Positions 1-13,200 of a DNA stretch of 64,000 nt are shown here, piece after piece. Each line of letters begins with the position of its first letter. The stretch's first letter is position 1. Made by a program: the position numbers and the translations under genes. The DNA lies in the NCBI GenBank assembly GCA_000231825.2, contig JH720327.1, positions 208,937 through 272,936 on the forward strand. Direction: 5' to 3'. This stretch comes from Tetrahymena elliotti 4EA. Taxonomy: Eukaryota > Ciliophora > Oligohymenophorea > Hymenostomatida > Tetrahymenidae. The notes beneath the pieces are model-generated. The model was not told the DNA's origin, searched no databases, and was given only the letters and a program-made list of their open reading frames with translations.

Positions 1-880
1 TTTATCTAAAATCTAATTATTAATAAACTACTTATGGTTTAATGATGGAATAATAAAGTTTTTTATTTCCTATTTCAATAAAAGAAAGGAAAGAGTAGAT
101 TTTAAAATATTCAGCTTTCTTTCTTTGATTTCGTAAATATTTAATTTTAGCTAAGTTGATAATAAAAGCTAAAAATGTTTAAGGATTTGGTTGATTAAAT
201 TAAATGAAATAGTAATTAATAATAAATAAAACCGTACTATTTACTGTCAAATAATTAACTATTTTTTGTATTTTTTGAAATAATAAAATGCTAATTAATC
301 AGTAAAAAAGTTTAAAATATTTTACTAATTTTAAATGAGCACTTTATTAATTATAGAACATTCTTTTTATAATTATAATTAAAACCTTAAGTAAATGAAC
401 AAAATAAGAGTTATATTTTTTCAAAACGCTCGAAAGATAAAAAATCATCATAGAATTTTACAAAATAAGATAAAAAAAATCTATAGCGAATTAGATTCAC
501 AAACAATTTTATCAAATAAGTTTTCTTTTTGAAATAAATGCAAATTTAGTTCTAATTTTTTATGTTTTTAGATTATTTGCAAGAATAATTTACTTTTTTA
601 ATGAAAATTGTTCCCATTTTCACTAAATTCAGTAAAATTTTGCATAAAAATTCAATGATAAAAGCTTGTAAAATGTTTGATGAGTGGGGGAAGTTTATTA
701 AATTTTATTTAGTAGTCGTTTGAAAATAGATATCTTTATTCCAATAAATAAATCAATCAAAGATTGAATCAATATTATTAATATCTTTTCTGATTATATC
801 TCAGATTTGTCAATAGAAAACAATTTGATATTAATTTATTAATTAATTTTTCTTCTAGTAAATAAGTTTTAATTGCAGAA
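1..880. other. AT-rich intergenic region
   Basis: No reading frame with protein-like composition is visible on either strand under the ciliate code. The stretch is almost pure A+T with scattered TGA in all frames. It ends directly before the choline-transporter-like start codon and presumably holds that gene's promoter, but no motif could be recognised. Confidence 0.6.
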
Positions 881-3478
881 ATGACTGACCAAATACCAAA
901 TAAATACAAAGAATTTGATTAGCAAATTCCCAAGGACTTGCTAGGAGGTCCTCGTAAAGATAGAGGTTGCACTGATTTATCTTGCTGCTTCCTTTTCACT
1001 CTTTTCATAATTCTTACTGGTCTTATAGCCTATTTGGGTTTGTCTGCTGGTAATCCCGCCATTTTAGCATAGCCTTTTGATATGGATAGCTAGCCATGTG
1101 GTGTAGGAGAAAATGCAGATTATCCTTTGATTTATTTCCCTTCACCCAAGAGTTTAAAGAAGAATGTATGTGTCAAATCTTGTCCTACTAATAAATCAGA
1201 TTCTGTTGAATGTTTGAAAAACACCATTTGCCCAGAAGGAAAATTGACCTAAAATGTTGAGAAAAGCTAACTCATCTATGAATCCATTCCAGGTTAGAAT
1301 TCATTGAAATTCAATTAAAATAAAAATAGCCAAATTCTTCATTCTAAATTCAATAAAATGTTTTGCTCTAAAAAGAATTAAAATAAATATTATTTATTTT
1401 TAATAAACAGTTGCTAATAGAGTCTGCATTCCTGTTAATCAAGAATATTATAAGCAAATTAAGACCGTTCTTAATGTTGAAGGAGCTTAATAAGTTGCTT
1501 CTGATTTGAGAAACACTTGGATGATTTGCAGTTCTTCCATTTTGAGTTCTATCATTATTGCGTATATATTACAATTCTTAATTTCATATTTATATCATTC
1601 ATTTATTCATAAACTCATAGTTATATCTTCATGTACTTGGTCAATATCTTAGCTGGTAGTCTTGTATGGAGTTTCGTTGTTATGATTTTCAGTACTCTTA
1701 CTTCTCTCGGTTTACTCTTCCTTTTCTAATACATCAAGCTCACTAATCCTCCCGAATTGTAATAGAATTCTTAAATAAATATTAATCATACTTAAGAATA
1801 AGGAAAAAATATATATATATAAATAAATAGATAGATATATAGATATGCTCATAAATAAAGAGATATTAATTATAATAAATAAATAATATAAAATTTATTT
1901 AGTAGAAATAGAATATGCCACCAATTTAATAAATTTATTTACACAAATTTAACGGATATAAGTAACTTATGATAATTAATTAAATAATTTTATAAATAAA
2001 TCAATTTAGGGATAAGAAGATTACTGACAGTAGTGCTTACAAACTTGCTGAAGATGCTATGAGCAGTTTCAAGGATAAAGATTAAGTTTTAGCTGCTGCT
2101 ATTGTTTTGCTTTCTCTTGCTTTAGTCTTCATTGTTGCTATTTGCTGTCTTTGTGAAAGAATCAGATTAGCTATCAGTGTATTAAAAGTAATAGATTATT
2201 GATATAATCAATCTTTATATTTATTTAATTGTTGTAAAATAAATTAGGCCTCTGCTAGATTCATGACTGAAAATCCTAGAGTTACTGTTGTTCCTATTTT
2301 GAGTTTTATTATTAGTACCGCCTTTTTCGTTCTTTGGTTCATTATTGCTATTTACCTTTACTCTTCTGGTGGTGTCTCTAAACAAGTAGAATAATTAAAA
2401 TTTGTTAAATTAAGTATATTAAGTCATTTATATCAAAAATTTAGACTGGACTTTATCCTTTTGGACATGTTCAAATTACTTGGGATATTAAGACTTTTGG
2501 ATGGATTCATTTATTCGGTTTGTTCTGGTATGAATCTTTCTTCGCTGCTTGCTAATAAATGATTATTATTGGTGCTGTTGCTTTCTGGTATTTCAAGGTT
2601 CCAGAAATCGATGATTCAAACACCACCATGGGCGCTAAGCTTTTCTTCAAGAACCATATGGGTACTGCTGCTTTTGGTTCATTCATTCTTGGTGTTCTTG
2701 CTTTCATCAAATTCTTGTTGAAATTAGTTACTGTAAATTTAATTAAACTAAAATTATTCAATAAATTTAACAAAAAATAATCTAGGACTCAGCTGAAAAC
2801 ATGAAGAAGAATCATGAAGGAAGTTAACTTGTTGAATTTGTTTATAAAGCTTTATACTGTTTTATTTATCTCTTTGAAAAGTTCTTCAAGCACTTAAATC
2901 AAGCTGCCTACGTCTGGGTAATTTACTCATTTAAAAAGTTTTAAAGTTTTCTTTATTTTGATTAATTTATAGACTATGATGGATGGTAAGAGTTTCTGTG
3001 AATCTGCCTCTAAGGCTTTCTCTATCATAGCAGCCAACCCTATCAGAATGGCTTTAGTTTCTGGTATTGGTGAATTGTTCGAATTCTTGGGTTGTGCAGC
3101 CATCAGTGGTGTTATTACTTTAGGATCTTACTTCGCTCTTACAAGAACTGATTACTATGTCACTAGAGTAGAAAACCCCTTAATTCCTTGCCTTGTAAAT
3201 TTATTAAATTATTTGAACACGAAAATAATAAAAATGTATTAAATAAAGGTTATTGCCATTACAAGTTATTATGTTGGTAGTTTCATTATGAGTTTGTTCG
3301 GTACAGTCAGTGAAGCCCTTATTACCATGTTCTGCATTGAAGAAGGTATGATGATTGCTATTCCTGACAGAAAATGCCCTGAAGTAAAATTATTTAAAAA
3401 GAAAAAAAACAAATATTAATTTAAATCTTAATTAACTAGGAATTAAAAGAATTCATGGACAGTGTCGAAAATCGTTGA
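881..3478 (+). CDS. Choline transporter-like protein (SLC44/CTL family), multi-exon
   Basis: This is a polytopic membrane protein of the CTL/SLC44 family, whose members carry choline and related amines. The first exon gives the family's N-terminus: the motif RKDRGCTDLSC, then a first membrane helix, then a Cys-rich extracellular loop starting CGVGENADYPLIYF and containing CVKSCP. Later exons give alternating hydrophobic helices and conserved segments such as GHVQITWDIKTFGW, FFKNHMGTAAFGSFI, NAAYVW-like and NPIRMALVSGIGELFEFLG. The end is VENR followed by TGA. Introns seen include 1293-1410, about 1562-1620 and 1759-2009. The last one joins NPPEL to DKKITDSSAYKL and removes an AT-rich stretch that would otherwise be read through. 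Glutamines are encoded by TAA/TAG. Substrate is inferred from the family only; exact exon edges in the 2190-2950 part were read by eye. Confidence 0.9.
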
Positions 3479-3918
3479 TTAAAATTTTGATATATTTTAA
3501 AATATTTTCTTTTTCTAAAGTTTTTAAATGTTTTAATCATCAGATTAATCCATCCATCCATTCATGTTTTATTTTTGTTTAAATAATCTTTTAAAAAAAT
3601 AACTATTTTTTTATTTAAGTTCAAGTAAAAATTTAATCTTTTGGAATTTATTAAAATATATCATAAAAAGTTAATTACTGTTGTTTCTCATTAATTAAGG
3701 ACTAATCCATAACAAAATTTTTTCTCAACTTTTAGTCATTAAAATGATAAGATTTTAAACCTTCTTTTATTTTTGAAAAATATTGTAATTGAAAATGTAG
3801 AGTATCTTAAGAATAATAATGAGGAGATTCTTTATTTATAAAAATGTTACAAGAAAGATATAAAGTAAAAATATAAACAATTTAAGTTAAATAAGTGATT
3901 AATTATTTTAATGTAAAA
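3479..3918. other. Intergenic spacer between convergent genes
   Basis: These 440 bases lie between the stop of the choline-transporter-like gene and the stop of the ATPase gene on the other strand. They are AT-rich with no coding potential, and must contain both 3' ends. No distinct signal was recognised. Confidence 0.6.
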
Positions 3919-6900
3919 TCATTCAAAATCAAAAGTATATTTGACATACCTTATACTAGAAAATGGCCTAGGATGAATAAATCTAATTAGGTAATTATAA
4001 AATAATTTTGTTATTGAAATCATTAAACATAAGAAATGCTCTGGTAATCCATGCTTTGTGCACTCGAAGTAATCGTGAAAGTAGTGCATCAATAAAATGA
4101 AAAATCCTAGAATGAACATGACAGATACAAAAAGGAAAAATTTTCTTTTAATATCTCTAAAGACACTAATCTTAGAATAATGAAGACTACTACTACTTAA
4201 TATGTTGAAAAGTTATAAGAAAACAAGGCAATTAAAGCAAAGTGAATATCTAAATCTAATGTTTTATTTGTTAATATTGTTGATTTCTTCTTTACTCAAG
4301 TTACTTTGATTATCTGGATTATTTCTAATGTATTTATCTATTGAAGAAGAATCAATTCTAAATATTTAATTTTACATGTTAAATATTAATTCTAAATCTC
4401 CAAAAAGCAACAAAGATAAAGCACATATTTAATAAAGTGTTTCAAAAATAATATTTCTCCACATAACAGGTTTAATAATGTACTCCTTTCTTCTTATTGG
4501 AGGAATTGAAAGCAAATGCTAAGAAGGATATTCTCTTGCTAGAGCATGTGCAGCAAATTCATCAACAAGAACATTCACAAGTAAAAACTAAGCTGCATTA
4601 AACAAATGTCTTTCCCAAACTATAACATTAAGAATTAGTAGCAAAATGATAATCTAACTCTAAGATATAATCAATTAAAAGTATTTTCTTACAAACTCGT
4701 AAATATTTCTACCCCAAAGAATTGCAGGAATGATAGAAGTAAAACTATCATTTTTCAAAATAATCTAAGCAGCCTTTTAATTTAATTAAAAACATTATTT
4801 AAGTAATACATCATTGAATTATAATATTATATTACTTATTTAACAACTTCATTACCACTTTATCCAAGTCCAATTCCTACTTAAGCCTAATTAAAAAATA
4901 ATAAAATTAATGATAAAACTTAACCAATTTAATTTACCTTATTTATAATTTTGATATCATCAGTGTCATCTCCTGTGACAGCAACAACAAACTTTAATTG
5001 TCTGATTGATAATAAGGAATAAATAATATTATTTATTGAAAAAATATTTAATATTTTTATTTACATTAAACCTGTAACTAACTAATCCTTTTCAGCTGAT
5101 CTTCCTTTTGATATCATTCTCAATTCTTTTATGTGCTTTTAGAATTAGTCTATTCCTCTTAATCTCTATATAGTTTATGATCTACCTGATTGAGACTAGA
5201 ATGTTTCTATTCCTTCCACAATTTTCTTAAATTAATCGCCATCCAAAACAGCCATATTAGAAGTTTATATATCAAAATTATTAGGCAACAAACCTATTGT
5301 TAAATTAAATGCTGAGTTAAATTTGAATTTAAATTTAAAATACCTATAAATTTAGCGGTGCAAACAGCTGATTCTTTGTTATCTCCTGTGAGAGCTCTTA
5401 CTGTTATACTGGCATTATTACATGTATTTAAGCATTCTGGCATATCTAATCTAAATGGATCTCTAATACAGACTATTCCTATAAAAACTAAATCTTAATT
5501 TATTTGCTCTTCACTATTATTATTTTAAAAATTATCCAAATTAAACACAAATTAAATAAATTTTATATTTTACGCATAGATTTGAGTTGGGTCATATTCA
5601 ATATCCTTGTATGCAAAGAATATCAACTTTAATGTTTCTTTTATTATAATATGTATATTTTTGAATAAAAAGAATAAATAGTTATGTTTTTTTACCTTTT
5701 GCTCCATATTGGGTAATTCTGTCTTAGATTAACTGCTTGATAGATGAATGCATATCAGATGGCCTTCCTTCTATGTTAGTAAATCTGCTGCATTTATCAA
5801 GAAGCACATCTGGAGAACCTTTTAAATAGCATCTGAGTGTGCTTTGATTTTTTTAGAAAACAGTAATCATTCTCTTTTTGCTAGTGTTAAAGTTGTGAAC
5901 TTTTTTAATTTTGCTTTGGATTCTATACTTTTCATAATCATAGCCACATTTTAATGCAAATTCTAATAAAGCTGTTTCAACAGTTGTGTTATGAGCTTCT
6001 TAGCCAAGTTATTCTTTTTACAAAACACCTACAGAGTTGATGCAAATATTTTCAAAGAGAAGTTATTCTATTTTTCTATTTTATCCAATAAAATCCCTTT
6101 CTTTTTTCTTTTCACTCACATTTATATTGTCTTTCTTTTTTTCTGTCTCTTTATAAGTTTACAATAAGTCATCAACAGTTTATTCTTAATTTGTATAAAC
6201 TTTCTCAACCCTATTTTTGTTTTCAGTTACACAGCCAGTCTTATCTGTGACTATACTATCAACATATCCCATCCACTATTTAAAAAGAATTATATTAACT
6301 AATAATAATATTTAATTTTACTTCTAAGGCAGAGAGATCTTTAATGATAACTTCTTATGTCTCTAATTATTTGACTGAATAAGAAAGATAAGTATCTAAT
6401 GCTTAAGTTAATCCTTCAGGCATGAGCAAAAAAGAAAGAGCAAGAATCATTTGTATTAATTGTAATAAATCACAAATCGTTTGTAAAGTGAATATTTGTT
6501 TATTATAATGAGCATCCCAAAAGTATTCAAACATAATAAATAAAATAATTAATGTTGAAGAATTTGTACTGCTGCTACCTATTTTAGATTAAATTTAATT
6601 CAATTTGTCAGAAAGAGGATTCTTAAAAATAGAATCTTAGTTCTTTTTTTATACTCTATCTAATATCGTGTTATTTCCAACACAACAAACAATCATTTTT
6701 CCCTGTATTATTTTAAAAATATTATTAAATATTTGTTGATTAAAATAAATGAGCTTACTTGCCCAACCATAATTTAAGTTCCTGAGTAAATGAAACAATC
6801 TACATAATATGAATCTCTATCAGGTGCTTATTTGGAAGCATTTTCTCTGCCACTAATAAGTGGAGATTCATTAACTTTCAAATCATACGATTCTATCAAA

Positions 6901-7914
6901 ATACCATCAACATTAATTATATCTCCTGCTTCTACCATCATGATATCACCTATTATTTCAAAAAAATCATCATCTATTCAATACATTTAACAACAAATAT
7001 ATTTATTTACCCACAACTAGCTAAGTAGATTTAATATATTGAACTTGAGTATTTCTTAATATTTTGACTTTGTATTCTGTGTTTACACATACCAAATTGT
7101 TAAATTCTTTATCAATAAACCACTATTTTAAACACTTAGTGACGAATGTAGCAACCATCATGAACATCGTACCTATTTCTATGTTTATTTCGTTGATATG
7201 AAATATTCCTATCAGATTTCCAACTTGTGTGTAAAGAATATAGGAACGTATTATAAAAAGAGCAACAACAAAGATTAAAATCAATAAATTTTTAGTCTAG
7301 TAAAAGTTCTCTCTAATGATATTCTTAAAGCTGACATTTTTACCAATGACAACCCTGTTTGCTCCATATATTTTGACTCTATTTGCAAGATCACTTTGAT
7401 TATAATTGCTTAATCCATTTCTAATGTCTACTCTCAATAAATTAGCCAGTCCATTAATATCTGCTAATTTTTAAAGATTTTTCATTTAAATATTCTATAA
7501 ACGTATTCTATCTTGGCACAATCTTATTTTTTGATAGATTTAATCATTTTAAAAATCATTTTATTAGCTATTATGTTTTCTTTTATTACTTAGCAGACTT
7601 TAGTCTAAATTAGTTCTTGTGCTAACTCCTTCCAAATCATTTCTATTATCTTAATTATCAATACAATTTTAGCAATGTCCACAAACGCATTCCATGCTAA
7701 CAATTTCAGTTAATTCCCTTGATTAATTATCTTTATCTTCATAAAAAGGAGGTAAAAACAACTCCAATATCTACTCATTTTTTAACGATAATTGGCATTT
7801 AGGGTTCACTATTTTTTTTTACTAAAAAAGAGGCTTTCTATCCTTTTTAGGAATAACAGTGGGTTTTTGATCAAATTATGTTTCTAAAAGAGTGAATCTA
7901 AGAGAGCTAGTCAT
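3919..7914 (-). CDS. P2B-type (PMCA-like) P-type ATPase with altered catalytic motifs
   Basis: The order of segments is that of plasma-membrane Ca2+ ATPases. An N-terminal block (DINGLANLLRVDIRNGLS, then NQSDLANRVKIYGANR) is followed by helices and the A-domain stretch DGILIESYDLKVNESPL. Next come TDKTGCVTEN (phosphorylation Asp kept), GIVCIRDPFRLDMPE, VRALTGDNKESA, the hinge and KNDSFTSIIPAILWGRN. M6 follows with LLVNVLVDEFAAHALA, then the last helices. Several catalytic motifs depart from consensus. The A-domain TGES site reads SGRE, the hinge TGDGTNDAP reads TGDDTDDIK, and DKTGTLT reads DKTGCVT. The start at 7914 is the first ATG after an in-frame TGA, and the stop TGA is at 3919-3921. Several short introns interrupt the gene. 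It is P2B by architecture. Whether it still pumps Ca2+ is doubtful, so it may be a pseudo-transporter or a diverged paralogue. Confidence 0.85.
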
Positions 7915-8414
7915 GCAAACTTATACTTTCTATATTTATATTCAATAAATGTCTTATAATATCTTCTAGACTCTTAACTTTGTTTCTTAGAATTCCCTTA
8001 TCAAATGTAAGTAAGTATGAATGATTTTTGATAGTGTTGCTTGCTTTAAATAATTATAAAAGCAGTCGTTTTATGTTCAAAATAAATAAATAGAATCTCT
8101 ATGTATGTCTTATTAATCTAGAATTGATAAATACTAAGAACAAAATAAAATTATAAAGGATTATAAAAATTTGAATATTTTAATATCAAATATGATGAAA
8201 ATAAAAAATAGAAAATGAAATTCAATGAAAAAAATAAAAAATCTATCATAACAAAATTAAAATAGAATTTTTGTTTTTAATTTCAAAGATTTATTTTATG
8301 ATTCCAGTTGATAAAAAATTTTAATTAAATGATTAATTATTTGTGCAAATTAATTTGTTCATGAATATCCTACTTTACTGGTATCTGAGTATTTTCTCTT
8401 AAAAGAACTCAGAA

Positions 8415-8449
<35 letters not shown>

Positions 8450-9825
8450 CTAAGTTAGATGATACAAATTAATTCCTTTTCATAAAAATTTATTTGTCAA
8501 AAATATTTATTAATAAAACAAATCATAAAATTTTGCAAATTATTCAAATTTTACAAGTAAAATCTTCACAAAACAAATTGTTAAATTACAAGTTTAAATT
8601 TTAATTAAAGATTTATTTATGATTTAATTATTTTTATTTTTTTTAAGATTAATGGAAAAAATGAGTAGGTATTGTTCAGATAGTATAGAAAATAATTATG
8701 GAATAAGTGTAACCATATTTAATTTTTTTTGATTATGTTTTTTTCTCTGTTATGCGTTTGTTTATCTTAATTAGATTTGAGGTCAAAGATCTTAATTTCA
8801 CCTAATCAAAAATTAATGATAATAAATTTTATGATTGATTAAATCGAAGATTTTATATTTAATCATAAGTTTTTTGAGGATATATTCTACAAAAATACTT
8901 TAAAATCTACAAATTTTAATTCTTAATTTGCAGGAAATTTAACTAACAAACGCTGCTCCGAACTAACTAAAATATATCATTTTCGAGTCATTTACATTTT
9001 TTGTTTTCCCTTCTTACAAATTTTAAAAGAACAATTTGATGTTTATAAAATAAGCAAAAATGAAGCAAATTGAGTAAAATTATAAACGAATGGCTAAAAA
9101 AATACACTTTCATTTATTTAAATAAAAAATTGATTATTATTTTTTAAAGTGCTTGAATGAAACAATAAACAAATGTTACAGGTTTTTAAAAAGATTTGTA
9201 ACTAAAGTAAATGTTTGAATGAAGAAATCAAATAATTATTGATTGATTGACTGATTTATAAAGAGTCTCATAGATTATTTATTTATTTTTTCAATTGGAG
9301 AATGAGTTTTAAAATAAGAAAAGATTAATAGAAACAGTGAAGCCAATTTAAACTTTAATTAATTATAAATCTTAAAATGATTCAGCTAATAAATAGTAAA
9401 AAAGCACTGACATTAAATATGAGTTGATTGGCTTCGATTACAGATTCAATAGAAATTTTAGTTAGTTTCTAAAAGGAAAAATAAGAAATCAAGTGAAATA
9501 AAATATAAATAAAAACAAACAGACAACAAACAGGCGTACATACATATATACATACATAGAATCAAGCAATCTATCTATCTATTTATCTAATTATCTATTA
9601 ATTTACCAAGATGATATTGAAGAATGCAAGCAAAGGCATAGATGCAAAGAAATAAATAAATACAAAACAGAAATCTAATAATTGATTGAATTGATCATAA
9701 AAAGCTTGCAAGTAAATAACTAAATTAATTAATAAGAATAAATAAAAATAAATAATATTAAGAATTAACAAACAAAAGTTAACAAATCTGTAGCTCATTA
9801 AATTATTGACTCAAAAAGAATATTT
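7915..9825. other. Long AT-rich intergenic region (divergent promoters)
   Basis: About 1.9 kb lies between the start of the ATPase gene (minus strand) and the next plus-strand gene. No protein-like frame is visible. It contains a tetranucleotide microsatellite at 8415-8449 and a looser mix of tacata and ctat repeats around 9537-9595. It must hold promoters for both neighbours, but none could be identified by motif. Confidence 0.55.
8415..8449. repeat. (ATAG)n microsatellite
   Basis: The tetranucleotide ATAG repeats almost nine times without interruption. It lies in the intergenic region between the ATPase gene and the MORN gene. It is probably a simple slippage repeat. Confidence 0.95.
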
Positions 9826-10280
9826 ATGAGTAACGCCACTGAAGAGCAAGATCAAATATGTAAGCCATTTTTTAAATAAAAAGATATTCTTTACTCAATT
9901 AGCATGGTTATTCTATGGACTGAAAAGATTATTTCAACAAATTCAAACAACATTCAGCTGAATTTAAAATTCATCTAAGGTTGATAAACAAAAAGAGAAT
10001 TCAAATTTGAGTGCGTTATTAACATAGATCATAAGGAGAAGTATTTTATTATCAATAAATAGATAAAAATGATGGTCAAAAGCTTAATAAAATGGTTAAA
10101 GAGTTTTAATGCAAAAAAGCCAATTAGACATTAAGCAAATGAGAAGTTGTATTATTTAAACTGCACTTGATTTGTTTATCATCAACCAATGAAATAATAA
10201 TTTAGAAGGAAGAAGATATGAAAACGATTTAACAAATATTAAAAAAGAATATATTATGAAACAAAATAATTTTTAAAAAG
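9826..10280 (+). other. Possible 5' exon(s) of the MORN coiled-coil gene, unresolved
   Basis: An ATG at 9826 opens a short frame (MSNATEEQDQI) that runs into a good donor, gtaagc. A later open stretch reads FKFECVINIDHKEKYF and continues for about 50 residues to a TGA near 10170. Joining the first piece to the second at an acceptor just before aattc keeps a frame, but no clean join into the exon starting at 10281 was found. These may be upstream exons of the MORN gene, a short separate gene, or chance. The two pieces look somewhat more protein-like than the surrounding spacer. Confidence 0.3.
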
Positions 10281-13200
10281 ATGAGAGAGAGAGTAAACAA
10301 TTTTATTTATAATATAACAGAAGAGTAGGATGATGTCAGCAAGCCAAAGACAATCATCATTCCTTAAAGAGGAATGAAATCTCCACTTGATGTAGTGAAT
10401 ACCCAACCAAGCAAATTTTAAAATGGCATTTTCAGAGCTCACAATCCGCTCACAAGTGACAATGAAGAAAGCGATAACGAAGAGATAGATAGCAAAAAGA
10501 ATGGGAAGCAAGATAAGCACAAGAGTTAAAGTGCTTCAAAATATAATTCCAAAAAAATGGAAGAATTAAAAAAATAACTACAAAATGCTAAAAATGATTG
10601 TTAATTATAAAGATTAAAATACGAACTGATGATTCTTAAATTCAATGAGTTCATCACTCACCAAGTTTATTGCCATGCTTAATGTGAATAGAGTATTAAA
10701 GAAGATGATTTATTAAATGAGTAGTTTAATATAGTTTTGAATACCTATCTTTGTTAAAAGGACGATTATTTCAAGTATTTCTAGATTTAAAGCTAGCCTC
10801 TACAAGGCAGTGGATAAAATCTACCAATAATTCAACCTAAAAATCAAGTTAATAAACTAACATTCATTCTTATTATTACATTATAATATTCTATTTCTCC
10901 CAATAACAAAAATAAATCCACCATCAATTTTATATATGAAGCCTGTTTGATTAAACTTACAAACAAACAGATTCACTGATTTTGTCAAAAGAAATAAGAA
11001 AATTGTAACAGAAATATATCAGGAAAAGGCATAATCAACAAATGGTTTGGAATCCAGGATAAAAAAGAGAGTTTTTAAAAGGAATTATTATTGATTGCTA
11101 AGGAAGGATTAAATAAATTTTAATTAATTAATTGTGAAAGAATTAAATTTCCTAATTTAACTTTTTGAAATTAATCTAGATATGATTTTTATTTGTATTT
11201 AATAAAAGCTATGATTCTAATATTTCTTTTTTTTAAATATCAAAAAAGACTCCATAAGAGATTTTGGCTAAAGCAGAAGATTTAGTTGAGAGCACAATAA
11301 ATAGATATTATTAGGAATTAATTAAATAAACCGAAGATCCAGTAGCTTTTCGCAGTCATATTAATGAAATTACATTGAAAGAAAAGCAATTAGAAAGTTT
11401 AGAGTAAAGAATATTAGAAGAAAATAAAGCAGAAGAAAAAAGCAGTGAAAATCTATCTTCAAAATCCTTGGATGAAGATGAAAAGAAATTAAATTTAGAA
11501 GAAGAAATTGAGAAATTAAAAGAAGATAATTAGTTTAAGTAGATTAAAATTGATTATTTAGAGATGCAATTAATCGTTTTCCAAGAAAAATAAACTTCTT
11601 TCAGTCAGCAAGATGCCAAAATAGATGAGTTGTTAGCAATAATTAAGTCTAATCAAGAACTCTCTGATTAACTTGATAACAATAGTGATTTTGTTAATGA
11701 ACTTAATGAGAGAATTTTAGATAGACAAGTTCTTTAACAAAAATTAACTAAACTTGAAAAGAAAAATAAAACTTTGAGAGTAGAAAACATTGAACTCAAA
11801 AATTCGTAAAAATTTATTTGAAATATTTTATTTTTATTAACATTTTTTATTTTTAGTCTTAAGGTCTTTAACATTGAAACAAGCAAGTTAGAAAAGAAGT
11901 TAGAAGTGGAGAAAAAAAATAACAAGCTTATAAATGATATATTAAACTAGGAATTTAGTGAATAATAGTTGATTTCCGAGTTAAATGAAATCATTGAAAA
12001 TTAAAAATAAGAAATCAGTGAATTAAAAATTGACATTGAGCAGCTACAAATTAAAGTTGATAATAGCAAATAGGAATTTGAATATATTAAGAGCAATCCA
12101 AATTCATAGGATTTTGATGAAATGGAAAATGAATATGATAAGGCAGAAGCTCTTAAGCAAGATTAATGGAAAATTAAAGTTATTCAAGCCAAATCAAGTG
12201 TCTTAGAAGAAAAATAAATTATGGAATCATAAAAGAAAGACATTGAAGAAAAGCTAAGGTTGATTGAAGAAGAAAAAGAAGTTATTTATCGTCAAAACTA
12301 AAATTATTAAAATGAAAATACTCAGTTAAAGAACTGTTACAAGACTGTTGAAAAGCAATTCAAGGAGTATATAAAATATTTATTCTTTTTTGGATTTACT
12401 TTTAATGATTTTATTAAATTACTAGTGCAGTGAAAGAAAATGATAAACTTAAGAAAAAACAACAAGATTTTGAAGAAAAATAAAAGAGATTAGAAGAATT
12501 AGAATAGCAAAGTCTCTAATTGTAAGAATAGCTCGCAGAATTAGAAGAATTAAAAAAATAAAATGAAGACATATAATAATAACTTATATCAGAGAAAAAA
12601 TCAAAATTAGAGATTGAAACTCAATTGACTTCTCTTCGTTAGCTGGAAAGCAACAACCCAAGTCGCAACACTAGTTTTATTGAGGAAGATAAAGAATAGC
12701 TTATTGCAGAAAAAGAGAAATTAGAAGAAGATTTAAAAGAAGCTCTTAGAACTAAATCTGAAGTAGAATTATAAAAAGCATCATTCCAAACTGAAAACGC
12801 TTCATTTAGATAGCAATACAAGAAAATTGAAAAGCAACTTAAAGTAATTTTTTTATCTTTTAAGTGAACAAATGTTAATTAAAATATAATTGTAGAAATC
12901 AATCAAGGAGAAAGAATCTCTTAAAAAGGAATTAGAAAATGAGAAGAAATTATTTGCAGAGTAACTTTAAAGCGGTGAAGCTAAGGTCATAGAATAACTT
13001 AAATCAGAACTTAAAACAACAAAAGAAGAAAAGGAAGAATTCTAAAAGAGAAGTTAAAAGCTTGAAAATAAGCTGAAATCTTTATAATAAGAATAAAATA
13101 TGGAAAAGATGGAAACTGATTTTGATAAATAAATTGAAGAAAAAATCAATGCAGCTAAGTCTTAGGTCATTGAAGAAAAGCTTATTATTGAAGCTGAAAA

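Noticed and set aside
9598..9798. Short minus-strand frame with hydrophobic residues
   Set aside because: Its Phe/Leu/Ile/Tyr-only composition is what AT-rich spacer gives in any frame, and no conserved neighbour or splice context supports it.
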